NCBI GenBank assembly: GCA_027625915.1
Contig: JANTQA010000036.1
Span: 5,477,001 to 5,541,000, forward strand
Source: Anaeramoeba flamelloides
Taxonomy: Eukaryota > Metamonada > Anaeramoebidae
Direction: 5' to 3'
DNA length: 64,000 nucleotides
Part shown: piece after piece, positions 35,497 through 46,172 of the stretch
How the letters are laid out: the number at the start of each line of letters is the position of its first letter
Numbering within the stretch: position 1 is the stretch's first letter
Notes under the pieces: generated by a model
Databases searched by the model: none
Told to the model about the DNA's origin: nothing
The model's input: only the letters and a program-made list of their open reading frames with translations
Program-made: the position numbers and the translations under genes

Positions 35497-36072
35497 CACT
35501 AGTGTGAATATGAATGTTGTAAAAAATAGAGTTTTTTTGATTTTCTCAAAAAATTGTGAGTTTCACACTGTTACCAAAGTTTAGGAAATAGAGATTTAGA
35601 AATGAGATTATATAAATAAGCAAAAAAGTATTTTAGACCAAAAACCGCCTCGAAATTACAGATGTTTTGTTTCCAAAAAAAATTTGGTTTTCAAAACAAA
35701 ACATCTGTAATTTCGAGGCGGTTTTTGATTTAGAATCATTATTAACTTAAAATTTTAACCCGATATAGATACAGTCAGTTCCACTTTTAAGGCACAAACT
35801 TTCAACGAAATTTAAGGAAAAAAAAAAACTCAAATTAAGGCACAAAATTTGCAAATTCTAGTAAAATAAATTGTAAAAAAAATAATTCCAAATTTTGTGC
35901 CTTAATTTGAGATTTTTTATGTGCCTTAAATTTCGTTGTAAGTTTGTGCCTTAAAAGTGAAATTGACTGTATATCCATAATCAAAACTTTGGTAACGGTG
36001 TGAAAATCACAATTTTTTGAGAAAATCAAAAAAAAAACTCTATTTTTTACAACATTCATATTCACTCTTGTG
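35497..36072. mobile_element. CAC-end palindromic element, family P, copy P1 (holds a MITE)
   Basis: The ends CACTAGTGTGAATATGAATG and, reversed from the right, CACAAGAGTGAATATGAATG are bordered by GA on both sides (35495-35496; 36073-36074). Most of the element folds on itself. A central palindrome (about 35640-35735) contains CCGCCTCGAAATTACAGATG. The TA-target MITE at 35772-35969 sits in the right arm. Without it the element is about 376 bp. Confidence 0.85.
35772..35969. mobile_element. Hairpin MITE M1, copy 1 (inside P1)
   Basis: CAGTCAGTTCCACTTTTAAG to its inverted copy, TA on both sides (35770-35771; 35970-35971). The sister element P2 reads GATATAGATATATCC here, the exact empty site with one TA. 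Confidence 0.93.
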
Positions 36073-36200
36073 GATTTAATTTTTTTCTTAAATTGAGATT
36101 ATTTTAGTTCTTGTTCATCATAGTTCTTAAATTATCATATCGGTTCTTTCTCCCCTGCACACCAACTCTAGTGTTTGAATTATTCATCTCTTTCCCATTA

Positions 36201-36450
36201 CAGTCAGTTTCACTTTTAAGGCACAAACTTTCTACGAAATTTAAGGTACCAAAAAAAAATCTCAAATTAAGGCACAAACTTTCAACGAAATTTAAGGCAC
36301 AAAAAAATCTCAAATTAAAGCACTATTTTTTGGAATTTTAATTTTCACAAATTATTTTACTAGAATTTGAATTTTGTGCCTTAATTTGAGATTTTTTTTT
36401 TGTGCCTTAAATTTCGTAGAAAGTTTGTGTCTTAAAAGTGAAACTGACTG
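36201..36450. mobile_element. Hairpin MITE M1, copy 2 (internal duplication)
   Basis: Same CAGTCAGTTTCACTTTTAAG ends with TA at 36199-36200 and 36451-36452. It is longer than the others (250 bp) because the left-arm segment AAACTTTC.ACGAAATTTAA is present twice in tandem. Confidence 0.92.
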
Positions 36451-37085
36451 TATGAAAAAAAAAAAAAATAATAAAAATTAATAAATCTAGAAAAAAGTGT
36501 TTCATTTGTCGTTTTAACTTTTTGATCCAGAGTGTTTGTATTCAAAAAAGAATTTTTCAGGGTTAAAACAAATTAAAAAAATCATTTATTTTTAAAAAAA
36601 TAGAGTAAAATTTTCAAAAGATATTTTTTTTTTTTACTTTTTCCTCTTTAAATGAAAAACCCCTAATTTTATTTAATATAGTTCTATTTCTTCATATTTT
36701 AAACTTTTTGAAATTAACCTTTTTACCTAAGATGAAAAAAATGAACAATTTTTTTGTGTTTATGAAGAGGGTAGGAGATATTCGTTTGAAATTGTATCTA
36801 GGGTTCTTGTTGATACTTTAGAATTTATGATTGAAAAATCAAAATTTAAAAAACAAAATGAAATTGCCAAGCTCAAAAAAGTGTCAAATGCCTATGTTAC
36901 AAAAATGAAAAAAGATATGATTTTTGTATTAAACCATTTTTATAAGAAAATGGCTGTAGAAAGCTGGAATAACCAAAAAAAAATTGGTAATATTTTTTAT
37001 CAAGGTTTTTTAATTTTAATTAAATATAAATCTTCAAAATTTCGACATAATTTAACTTTTGAAAAAATTCAAGAAATTCAAAGGT

Positions 37086-37660
37086 CACTAGTGTGAATAT
37101 GAATGTTGTAAAAAATAGAGTTTTTTTTGATTTTCTCAAAAAATTGTGAGTTTCACACTGTTACCAAAGTTTAGGAAATAGAGATTTAGAAATGAGATTA
37201 TATAAATAAGCAAAAAAAGTATTTTAGACCAAAAAACCGCCTCGAAATTACAGATGTTTTGTTTCCAAAAAAAATTTGGTTTTCAAAACAAAACACCTGT
37301 ACAGTCAGTTTCACTTTTAAGACACAAACTTTCTACGAAATTTAAGACACAAAAAAAATCTCAAATTAAAGCACAAAATTCAAATTCTAGTAAAATAAAT
37401 TGTAAAAAAATCAATTTCCAAAAAATGTGCTTTAATTTGAGATTTTTTTGTGCCTTAGATTTCGTTGAAAGTTTGTACCTTAAAAGTGAAACTGACTGTA
37501 ATTTCGAGGCGGTTTTTGATTTAGAATCATTATTAACTTAAAATTTTAACCCGATATAGATATATCCATAATCAAAACTTTGGTAACAGTGTGAAAATCA
37601 CAATTTTTTGAAAAAGTGAAAAAAACTCTATTTTTTACAACATTCATATTCACACTTGTG
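37086..37660. mobile_element. CAC-end palindromic element, copy P2 (holds a MITE)
   Basis: Nearly identical to P1. The ends CACTAGTGTGAATATG and, reversed, CACAAGTGTGAATATG are flanked by GT on both sides (37084-37085; 37661-37662). It interrupts the transposase between codons for IQEIQ and LSNLI; removing it with one GT restores the frame. It carries a MITE at 37302-37498. Confidence 0.88.
37302..37498. mobile_element. Hairpin MITE M1, copy 3 (inside P2)
   Basis: TA at 37300-37301 and 37499-37500. P1 reads CATCTGTAATTTCGAGG at this site, the empty target with a single TA. Confidence 0.93.
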
Positions 37661-37736
37661 GTTGAGTAATCTAATTATTGCGAAATTGGAACAAGATTCT
37701 AGTCAATACTTAGTTGAAATTAAAGAACGTTTCTTA

Positions 37737-37933
37737 CAGTCAGTTTCACTTTTAAGACACAAACTTTCTACGAAATTTAAGGCACAATAAAAATCTCAAA
37801 TTAAAGCACACAATTCAAATTCTAGTAAAATAATTTGTGAAAATTAAAATTCCAAAAAATTGTGCTTTAATTTGAGATTTTTTTGTGCCTTAAATTTCGT
37901 TGAAAGTTTGTGCCTTAAAAGTGAAACTGACTG
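37737..37933. mobile_element. Hairpin MITE M1, copy 4 (inside the transposase)
   Basis: TA at 37735-37736 and 37934-37935. Removing it with one TA makes the transposase read ERFLKENQISI across the joint. Confidence 0.93.
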
Positions 37934-37973
37934 TAAAAGAAAATCAAATTTCAATAATTACTTCAACCATTTA

Positions 37974-38276
37974 CAGTCAGTTTCACTTTTAAGGCACAAA
38001 CTTTCAACGAAATCTAAGGCACAATAAAAATCTCAAATTAAAGCACAAAATTTAAATTCTAGTAAAAATAAATTGTAAAAAAAAAATTCCAAATTTTGTG
38101 CCTTAATTTGAGATTTTTTTGTACTTTAAATTTCGTTGAAAGTTTGTGCCTTAAAAGTGAAACTGACTGTAAAAATAAATTGTAAAAAAAAAATTCCAAA
38201 TTTTGTAACTTAATTTGAGATTTTTTTGTGCCTTAAATTTTGTTGAAAGTTTGTGCCTTAAAAGTGAAAAAGACTG
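37974..38276. mobile_element. Compound hairpin MITE M1, copy 5 (duplicated right arm)
   Basis: TA at 37972-37973 and 38277-38278. A normal right end occurs at 38169, and a second, slightly diverged right half follows to 38276. Only removal of the whole 303 bp with one TA makes the transposase read TSTIYSYLTKY. Confidence 0.85.
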
Positions 38277-38398
38277 TATAGCTATTTGACCAAATATAAA
38301 AAATGGTCAAAAAAATTTTTTTATATCATAATCCCAATAGATTTAGGAACAATAATTTTGAAGAAAGAATTTTATTTGTTCAGTTGATTTCTCAAGCT

Positions 38399-38805
38399 CA
38401 CAAGAGTAAATATGGATGTCTCAAAAAATAGAGTTTTTTTCAAAAAAATTTGATTTTAGAGATAAATAAACATTAACAAATTGACCCCAAAAAATTGGAA
38501 TTTATACACAATATGACAAAACATATTACTTAATTAAACTCAACTTTTAATCTAAAATGGTATCTCAAATAGGTAAATTTTGTTTTGAAAAAAAAATTAT
38601 TTTATTTTTTTTTTTTTGAAACAAAATATACCTATTTGAGACACGATTTTTTAATAAAATTTGTTCTCAATTATAAAATTTTGATATTTCTTCAATCTAC
38701 TCTTCCTCATTTTGTGGGGTCAATGTACTGATGTATATTTATCTCTAAAATTTATTTTTTTTGAAAAAAACTCTATTTTTTAAGATATCCATATTTACAC
38801 TTGTG
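38399..38805. mobile_element. CAC-end palindromic element, copy P3 (second subfamily)
   Basis: The ends CACAAGAGTAAATATGGATG and, reversed, CACAAGTGTAAATATGGATA relate to P1/P2 ends, including the following AAAAAATAGAGTTTTTTT. The interior differs, with a central inverted CTCAAATAGGTA / TACCTATTTGAG. CT borders both sides (38397-38398; 38806-38807). Removing it with one CT makes the transposase read ISQAINNFG. Confidence 0.88.
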
Positions 38806-39285
38806 CTATTAATAACTTTGGGATTCAGAATATTCATTTTATGGATGAAACTGGTTTCAAGAGAAATCGACGAGATGATGGTTGGAGTCTTGTTGGTAAA
38901 AGGCCCACAAAATCAGACAAAAATCGAATCAACCTCAAATGGAATGTGTTTTGTTTGATTAATTCATCTGGGATAGAAGAAATTAATCTAATTGATCATA
39001 CTGCAAAGGGGGTTGACCATGCTGAATTTATGTTAAGAAAGGTACTACCCTTAATTCAAAAAAATAATGAAAAATCGGTTATTGTAATGGATAACCACAG
39101 TATCGATAAAAGATGTGAAACATGGATAACTGACTATTTTTCAGAATTTCAAAGCCACATCATATATATGCCTGTATATTGCCCAGACCTAAATCCTATT
39201 GAAATGGTTTACGGGACATTAAAACAGGTTTTAAAAAATCACCGGGATACTTAGGGGATTTCACCTAGGAATTCTATTTTACATA

Positions 39286-39482
39286 CAGTCAGTTTCACTT
39301 TTAAGACACAAACTTTCAACGAAATTTAAGGTACAAGCAAAATCTCAAATTAAGGCACAAAATTCAAATTCTAGTAAAAATAAATTGTAAAAAATAAAAT
39401 TCCAAATTTTGTGCCTTAATTTGTGATTTTTTTGTGCCTTAAATTTCGTTGAAAGTTTGTGCCTTAAAAGTGAAACTGACTG
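39286..39482. mobile_element. Hairpin MITE M1, copy 6
   Basis: TA at 39284-39285 and 39483-39484. It lies 31 bp past the transposase stop, still inside the mariner element. Confidence 0.92.
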
Positions 39483-41170
39483 TAGTATTTTTGATTTTAA
39501 TGAAAATAACACTATTTTCAATTTTATCAAGCATATTTTTAAAATAAAATAAATTCAAAACAAAAAAAATAAAATAAAAATTTATCTTTAACTTAAAGCG
39601 AAGTTTTAACTTCGTTTTCTATTTTATTTGTTATTTTGTTTATTCATTTTCCTATAAAAAGTCATATTTTAATCATTAAAGCCACCCGAATTAAAGGAAT
39701 ATTTCCATAAAAAAATATAAAGTTAAAAACTCCTGAATATTTTCTTTTTTTTTTTTGAAAATTTTGAAAAAAAAGAAAGATCTGTAAATGTATTTTTTTG
39801 AAAATTTCAAAATTTAACATTTTTTTTTGGATTAAATTTTTTTTTCTATCACTATATGATAGAAGTTGTAATTTCTTTATCATGATATGAGACGGGTTGG
39901 ATTTTCTATTTCATGAAACACAATTATGTAATAGAGAATCAATTTCTATATCTTATATTTTTTTTTCAGTTGGGTTGGAACAGCTGTATTGCAAATCGAG
40001 ATTAGAAATTTCAAAGATCTTTTTGGAAAACCATCTTGAGTATAAATAGTTCTGTCAGTATTTTTTAAGGGCTTTTGGGAATTTCACCATTATTTTCATA
40101 TCAAATCAATCATTTTTTGATCACAGTGCACACATCCCCTTGTGTCTTAACTTCCAATCAGAATTACACTATTACAAACATAGAAATCTTTAAAAATAAT
40201 TAAGAAAAGAATCACAGCCACTCCAAAACTACCATTAAATCTCTTTTCAAAAGAAAATTCATTTTCTATCTCACATTTTCCTCCTTATTACAGGACTTTA
40301 TGGTTATGTGATAGCCTATTAAAATCCATGAAATTTTAATTATAGTACAAAAATTTTACACAGAGAAAACATGAGAATTTGAATTTTTGACTCCAAACCT
40401 TCGAAATGATCAATGTTTTTGAAAAATTTTCAGGTTTTTGGTTGATACTTAATCTCTAAATACCTTAAAATCAAAAGACAAGACCATTTCAAAGTAATTA
40501 TTTAAATCAGATCTCAGATCTCGGAGAATCTTTGTTTCTGATTTTTGGATTTTGTTTCTTAAACAACCAAGATTTTTTTCTCAGTCTATCAAATAATGAA
40601 TTTTTCTAAAAATCTTATCACAAACCATAAAATTATGTACTACTGTATAACCAAAGATTTTTTTTTTTTTTGTATTTGACAAAGACAAAAAAGTCAATTT
40701 CTATGTCTGTCAAATTTCAAGGTAGGTTTGGAAAGGCTGTTTTAAATTTTTAGTTTTGTGATTGATGTTTTTTTGTTTTGGGCTATCATTATAAATATTA
40801 ATTAACAACATTTATTTTAATAAGTTTCTTTGCTCTGAAAAAAAATCCGAGATAACAATAGTTTCCTTTTTTTTCTTTATGGAAACTAAATTAAGTCTCA
40901 ATTACTTCTGAAGACTGTTTCTTATTTAGCTGTTCTTTGGGTGGGATTATATTCATTGAATCACTTCAAAATTCTATTAGTTACAGATTAGATGAAGTTT
41001 CATCAAACCCTTAAAAAAAAATCTATATATCAAAGCAATTTTTTAAGACAACACTCCCAATTTGATCTTTCATTTTTAGAATTTTTTTTGTTTTAATAAT
41101 CGAACTTTAGGAAACCAGTACCCAATTTGATGATGGCGTATGGTCAAGTTTTTTATTCGGTTAATGTATA

Positions 41171-41367
41171 CAGTCAGTTTCACTTTTAAGGCACAAACTT
41201 TCAACGAAATTTAAGGCACAATAAAAATCTCAAATTAAAGCACAAAATTCAAATTCTAGTAAAAATAAATTGTAAAAAAAAAAATTCCAAATTTTGTGCC
41301 TTAATTTGAGAATTTTTTGTGCCTTAAATTTCGTTGAAAGTTTGTGTCTTAAAAGTGAAACTGACTG
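41171..41367. mobile_element. Hairpin MITE M1, copy 7
   Basis: Full-length copy outside the mariner element. TA precedes it (41169-41170) and TT follows, so one base of the target copy has changed or the right end drifted. Confidence 0.9.
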
Positions 41368-42519
41368 TTGATTTTATATAACAAAATAACAACCTTTTTA
41401 GTTTGAAACATCGAATAAACCTTTTGGCAATAGTAGTATTTTTTATTTTTGGTTTTATTTTGAATTTATTAATAGCTGTTCCAATAAAAAATTAAAATTC
41501 ACTACAACTAGTTCCACTTTTAAAGCACAAAATTTGAACTCAAATTAATACAAAAGAAAAATCCAAACAATTGGTTTTGCATTGAAAAAAATATCGAGCA
41601 GGAAAATAATCCATTCAATGATTTTGAAGTGTTAATATTAGGACAATTAATGTGTGATTTCAATATTATCGAGCAAAATCCTTTATTTAAGAAAAAAAAA
41701 ATCTTAAAAATTATACCTCTCCACTAATTTAAATGACGATCAATTAAATTACACTTGTTCAACAATCTTTTAAATCAACTAAAAAACTTGGATAAAAAAC
41801 CATTTCCCAAATACAGAGTGCAAATCTATAATTATTTTTTTCCAAAATAAGTTGATCTACTTATGTTTATCAAATAATTAAAAGAGTATTCTATGGACAC
41901 TTCACATTAATAAACTTTTGGTAGGTTTATTACGAAGTTCGTATAAAATTTGTTTGGTTATGTAAAAAACGATGTGTTTTTTAATAAAAGAAATTCCACA
42001 ACAGTTTCCTAATATTAACACTTAAAAATCTTCCAAGGATTAGTTTCATACCATGTTTTTTTTTTTTTGATTGCATATTTATCTGATCCCCTTTTACAAA
42101 AACGATTTCATTTTTCAAGTTTATTTGATCACAAAATGAGAATAAAAAAAATATCATTTTAATTTTGATTATCCTATTTCAAATTGAAAACTAATCTTTC
42201 TGTAATAAAAAAAAAAAGAAATAGGAAGGATCAAAAAATTCGGATTAAATATTTTTTTTTTGTGAAATTCCATAAATTTAATTAAGTACCTAAAGAAAAA
42301 TGATCAAAATTATAAAAAAATAAATTTGAAGATAATAAGAACCCAAATGGATACTAAAACCTTTTAAAAAAAGATAGTATCTAATTTTGATTTTTACAAT
42401 TTCAATTTCATCTATAATCTTCAAATAGATTTTCTTAAAAACTTTATACTTTTTTTTAAAACTATATCCAATCAAACAATGAATTATCAGAGCTTTTCAT
42501 CTTTGTTTTTTAAATGACC

Positions 42520-42550
<31 letters not shown>

Positions 42551-44842
42551 GATAATTCTTGGGTTATTTGCTATAAATTTTATATCAATTCCCATTGGTC
42601 TTTAATTCAAAATCTTGATATTCTATACGATTTTTAAAAATATAAAGTTTTCAGGTTCTATTAAATTTTACATTCAAAAAATGGAAAATTCAAAAATTTG
42701 TAATTTTCCCACTAAATTTTTTTGAAATAACAATAGAGTTTTTCTTAAGCACTTATAAAATAATCCAGATTAGAAAATCTGGTAGATATATAAAATTTAT
42801 AATTTATGGGATTTGAATTAGACTAAAAAAATACTTATAATCGATTTTTACCACCAAAAATATTGTATTTGATTTTTTTTAAGAAAATATAATTGAAAGA
42901 TCTTGATGGAATTGAAATTAAGAAAACGTAAGATAGATACTCACACTTCTTAAAAGGTTTTAGTATCCATTTATATTTTTATTTTATTTAAAAATTATTG
43001 ATATTTTAGATCATTTTTATGATGAAATTAATTAATATTTTAATATTTTTCGAAAAAAATTTCCACTTTTTGTCCATTTCCAACCCCCATACAAAATTTA
43101 TCAATTAATTTTGTTCCAACATTAATACGACACATTCAAATTTTAATACACAAAATTCCTTCCACATTTAAGGTACAAAAATTCAGTAAATATTAAGATT
43201 GTTACAAATTCCAAATTAATACACACTATTCGGATTCTAGTAAAAAAAAACTTGGAAAAAGAAATTACAAAAATTGGGCTTTGATACAAAAATTCGGTAT
43301 ACCATAATAATTGTAGAAATTTTGTACTTTAAAATTTGGAAAAATTACAGTCTTTCTTCTTTTGACCCCCCCCCCTCCCCCAACCACCCCCAATAGTAGC
43401 ATATTGTAAAAATATCACGTAAGACAAATTAGTACACTTTTACCCAAAAAAAAAAAAAACATGAAAATTGTGGAAAAGAATTTTTACACATGTTGAAATG
43501 TTAGATTATTGAATAAAGAAAAAAATTCCGAGTTTACAGTTTTTTGAAAAAGTTTAAAAAAATGCTTTTCTTTTCAAAATTGCTTTTGTAACGTTTTTAA
43601 ACCCTCTTAAAAGTCTTTTTTTTTTTTTCAATTTTAAACCAAAAATTATAAGAAGAATAATTTTTATATTGTTTTTCGATTTTTTTTCCATAATGGTTTT
43701 AATATAATCTACCATTCCTTGGGGATGGTTCAACAATAAATATTTTTTAGTTTGGTGGCATGAATAGTAAAAGTATTAATAATATCACCACATTACTATT
43801 TATATTATAATAATATTATAATAATAAAATTTCATCTTTTGAGATTATTTATGATTTATCCTAATATTATTAATTTCAACAATCAATTCCCCATTTTAAT
43901 TTTTTCAACACACCCTTACAAATACAAGTATTTATTATAAAAACAAAAAAATTATCAGATTATCAAACTAATATATTATCTACCCCCCCCCCAACCCCCC
44001 TTTATTGTTTAAGAGTGGATTTTTTTAATTCCTATTGTTTGACCTAATTCCTAAATTTTTATTTAGAAATTATTTAAAAAAAAAAAAAAAACTGTTTTTC
44101 AAAAATTCTATTTTTAAAATCTTATTATAAATTTTTTTAATCATACTAATATAACACCTCTTATGAAAAAGACAATTAATAACTTAACTTTTATCTATTT
44201 ATTTATTAATTGTATTACCAATAGTTCTTTTTCAACTTAAATTATTACCACTAATCCTGATTTCATAAGGGTTATTTTCTTTTAAACCATTTCCTTTAGT
44301 TTCTTAAAAAAATAATTTTATTTTTTAGCATTGACCTTTTTGAAAAAATTTTAGAAACTATAATCAAATATAAGTCTTAACTTGTTTTTTTTTTTTTGAC
44401 AAAAATTACTATTTTACTGAATTTTTTCAAAATATTTCTTGATGCCGTTATGAAAAAAAAATAAAATTTGTTTTTATATAAGTTATACCTACTTTCATCT
44501 TTCAAATGAACCCAATGTATTTAATTTATTTATTACTTTTTTACATTTATTCAATATATGAAAACATTCATTTGTCTCGGCACATAATGAAAAAACCTAT
44601 TCATCACCGAAAATGTAATAATAATTTTCAACCCTTCTAAGCATTTTAAATTAAAAGTATCTGACAAATTGAGGTTTTAATCATTAGTATTAAAAAAATT
44701 TTATTTGTTAATTTTTTTTTTTTTGAGATCTAAATGATCGATCAGAAATTTTGTTTTTGAAAAGTATTAAATTGCAACAAAAAAAAATTTCATTTAAAAT
44801 ACCAGATTATTTCATTTTTAGTTGAAAACAAAATCAATTACC

Positions 44843-45041
44843 TCCAGTTCCACTTTTAAAACACTAAATTTCAACAAAATTTAAGGTACAAGAAAAATCT
44901 CAGATTCAAAACACAAAATTTAAATTCTAGTAAAATTATTTAAGTAAAAAAAAAATTCCAAAAAATGTGTTTTAATTTGTGATATTTTTGTCTCTTAAAT
45001 TTCTTTGAAAGTTTGTTTCATAAAAGTGGAACCGAATGTAA
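44843..45041. mobile_element. Hairpin MITE M1, old diverged copy
   Basis: AGTTCCACTTTTAAAACACT at the left and TAAAAGTGGAACCGAATGTA at the right, with the same internal order as the fresh copies but many changes. Shows the family has been active over a long period. Confidence 0.75.
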
Positions 45042-46172
45042 ATAAAACACAAGTTTCTTTTAGTTATTTTATTTTTATATACAATTTTTACATTTATATT
45101 GGATATGAATAATGAACGATTTTTGAGTTTTAGTCTGATAAATCAAGAAATATTAAAATTAAAAATGATTTTAATAAAAACAATAAACTCGACGCTTTCC
45201 AATAACTTCTATAAGTTTTATTTTAAGTCTTCCAGTTTGTAAAATCTTTTGACTTTTGCTAAAGAATTTCTAATGTAAATATTTTTTCTAGTTAATTATT
45301 AGCTATATCGTTTTGAACTCTCATCAAAAGTACATCCAATTACTGTAGGATTGAATTATAACCAACCAAGTAATGAGAATACATTTCATACCTAATAAAT
45401 AATAATTCAAAATAAAACTTGAAATAAAATATTGTATAGGATTTTTTGAATTTCTATATGACCTATTCGTGGATTATTTCAAGACAGACTCAATCACAAC
45501 TTTACAAAAAATGATAAAAATTATTTCTTATTTAGGTTTATGAGTAGATTTTTTCCAAAAATTATGACTATCTCAAAAACCCCTTAAAAAACAAAAGTAT
45601 AATTCTCTTAAAGTTTGGAAAAGGAAATTAAATTAACAAGAGTCCATATGTAATAAGAAAATATTTATATTGAATAGTGTACATACTAATAACCGTGATC
45701 GAATAAAAAATTAAAGTTAGTTTCTAAGAAAAGGAAAAGTAAATTGTAAATTTCAATCTAATAAAAAAAATAATAACATAACTCTCCGTTAAAATAAAGG
45801 ACGAAAAAAACCCTTAGTAACTATATTAGAACAAACCAAAATCAGAAAAATAAAATTGGGAATTAGAAGTAGAACAACTAATTGTCCTTAATCCAAAGAT
45901 AAGAAAAGATCAAGATAATCAAATGTAACTTTTGAAAAGTGAAAAGAAATAATTACAAACAAGAAAGTTCACATTAGAAGTGCTTAATTGATTACTGTTA
46001 CTATGTCATTCTTTGAACATTTTACCACCTTGAAGAATCTAATAGTTTTTGACTATTTTATTCATTTTCTACTTGCTTTTTCCTTTTTGGATCTCTTTTG
46101 TTTTTTTTTTATTTCTTTTTGTTTGGAAACCCCAAAATTCTTTAACAATAATAAAAAAAAAAAAAACTTTAA

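Larger units (their letters stand above)
35200..36198 (-). pseudogene. Decayed minus-strand ORF in the mariner element
   Basis: Three stretches read as protein on the minus strand, broken by element P1 and by stops. They are NNSNTRVGVQGRKNRYDNL near 36110-36190, SDEETKTEKCKKLLRKLLL near 35390-35460, and FTKAQKSDLWEVNQYLYDL with DINSENFIRLKSKV near 35205-35350. The first faintly resembles the third helix of MYB/SANT-like domains (R..W.NL). It could be an accessory DNA-binding ORF or a captured host fragment. Not recognised. Confidence 0.35.
36731..39254 (+). pseudogene. Tc1/mariner (IS630-type) transposase gene interrupted by five element insertions
   Basis: A transposase catalyses cut-and-paste of the element. 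Pieces: 36731-37085, 37661-37736, 37934-37973, 38277-38398, 38806-39254. Taking out each insertion with one target copy leaves a frame of about 344 codons without a stop, the usual length for the superfamily. The N-terminal half is helical and ends in a helix-turn-helix-like region (SIITSTIYSYLTKYKKWSKK). Catalytic signatures are the first Asp in HFMDETGF, the second in VIVMDNHS and Glu in PDLNPIEM. By count, 36 residues separate the second Asp from the Glu (DD36E), against 34 in classic Tc1. It ends with TAG. The frame is open from 36731 after a TAA but has no ATG until 36827, so the true start is uncertain or lies in another exon. As it stands in the DNA it cannot encode an active enzyme. 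Confidence 0.88.
34556..39986 (+). mobile_element. Tc1/mariner DNA transposon riddled with later insertions
   Basis: The ends are CAGCTGTTCCAACCCAAC at 34556 and its reverse complement ending at 39986, with imperfect pairing to about 46 bp. Each end is bordered by TA (34554-34555; 39987-39988). It carries a DDE transposase on the + strand (36731-39254, interrupted) and a decayed minus-strand ORF region (about 35200-36190). Inside are two CAC-end palindromes that each hold a hairpin MITE (35497-36072; 37086-37660), a third palindrome (38399-38805), and MITEs at 36201-36450, 37737-37933, 37974-38276 and 39286-39482. Without these the element would be about 2.9 kb. TIRs, TA duplication and transposase type all agree on Tc1/mariner. 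Confidence 0.9.
39989..46172. other. 6.2-kb gene-free stretch left of the BET gene
   Basis: AT-rich, with fresh and decayed copies of MITE M1 (41171-41367; 44843-45041; remnants near 41510 and 43125-43320) and decayed mariner-like ends near 40745 and 41474. Three C runs lie at 42518, 43366 and 43983. A weak inverted repeat is centred on TGGATACTAAAACCTTTTAA (about 42347-42368 and 42950-42975). No gene was seen. Confidence 0.7.

Noticed and set aside
35772-39482. Regularly recurring repeats as a CRISPR-like array
   Set aside because: The repeats are whole inverted-repeat elements with TA duplications and uneven spacing in a eukaryote.
35835-39530. Several small frames containing LLRHKLSTKFKAQKN
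   Set aside because: The shared peptide is the M1 MITE arm read in one frame; not a protein family.
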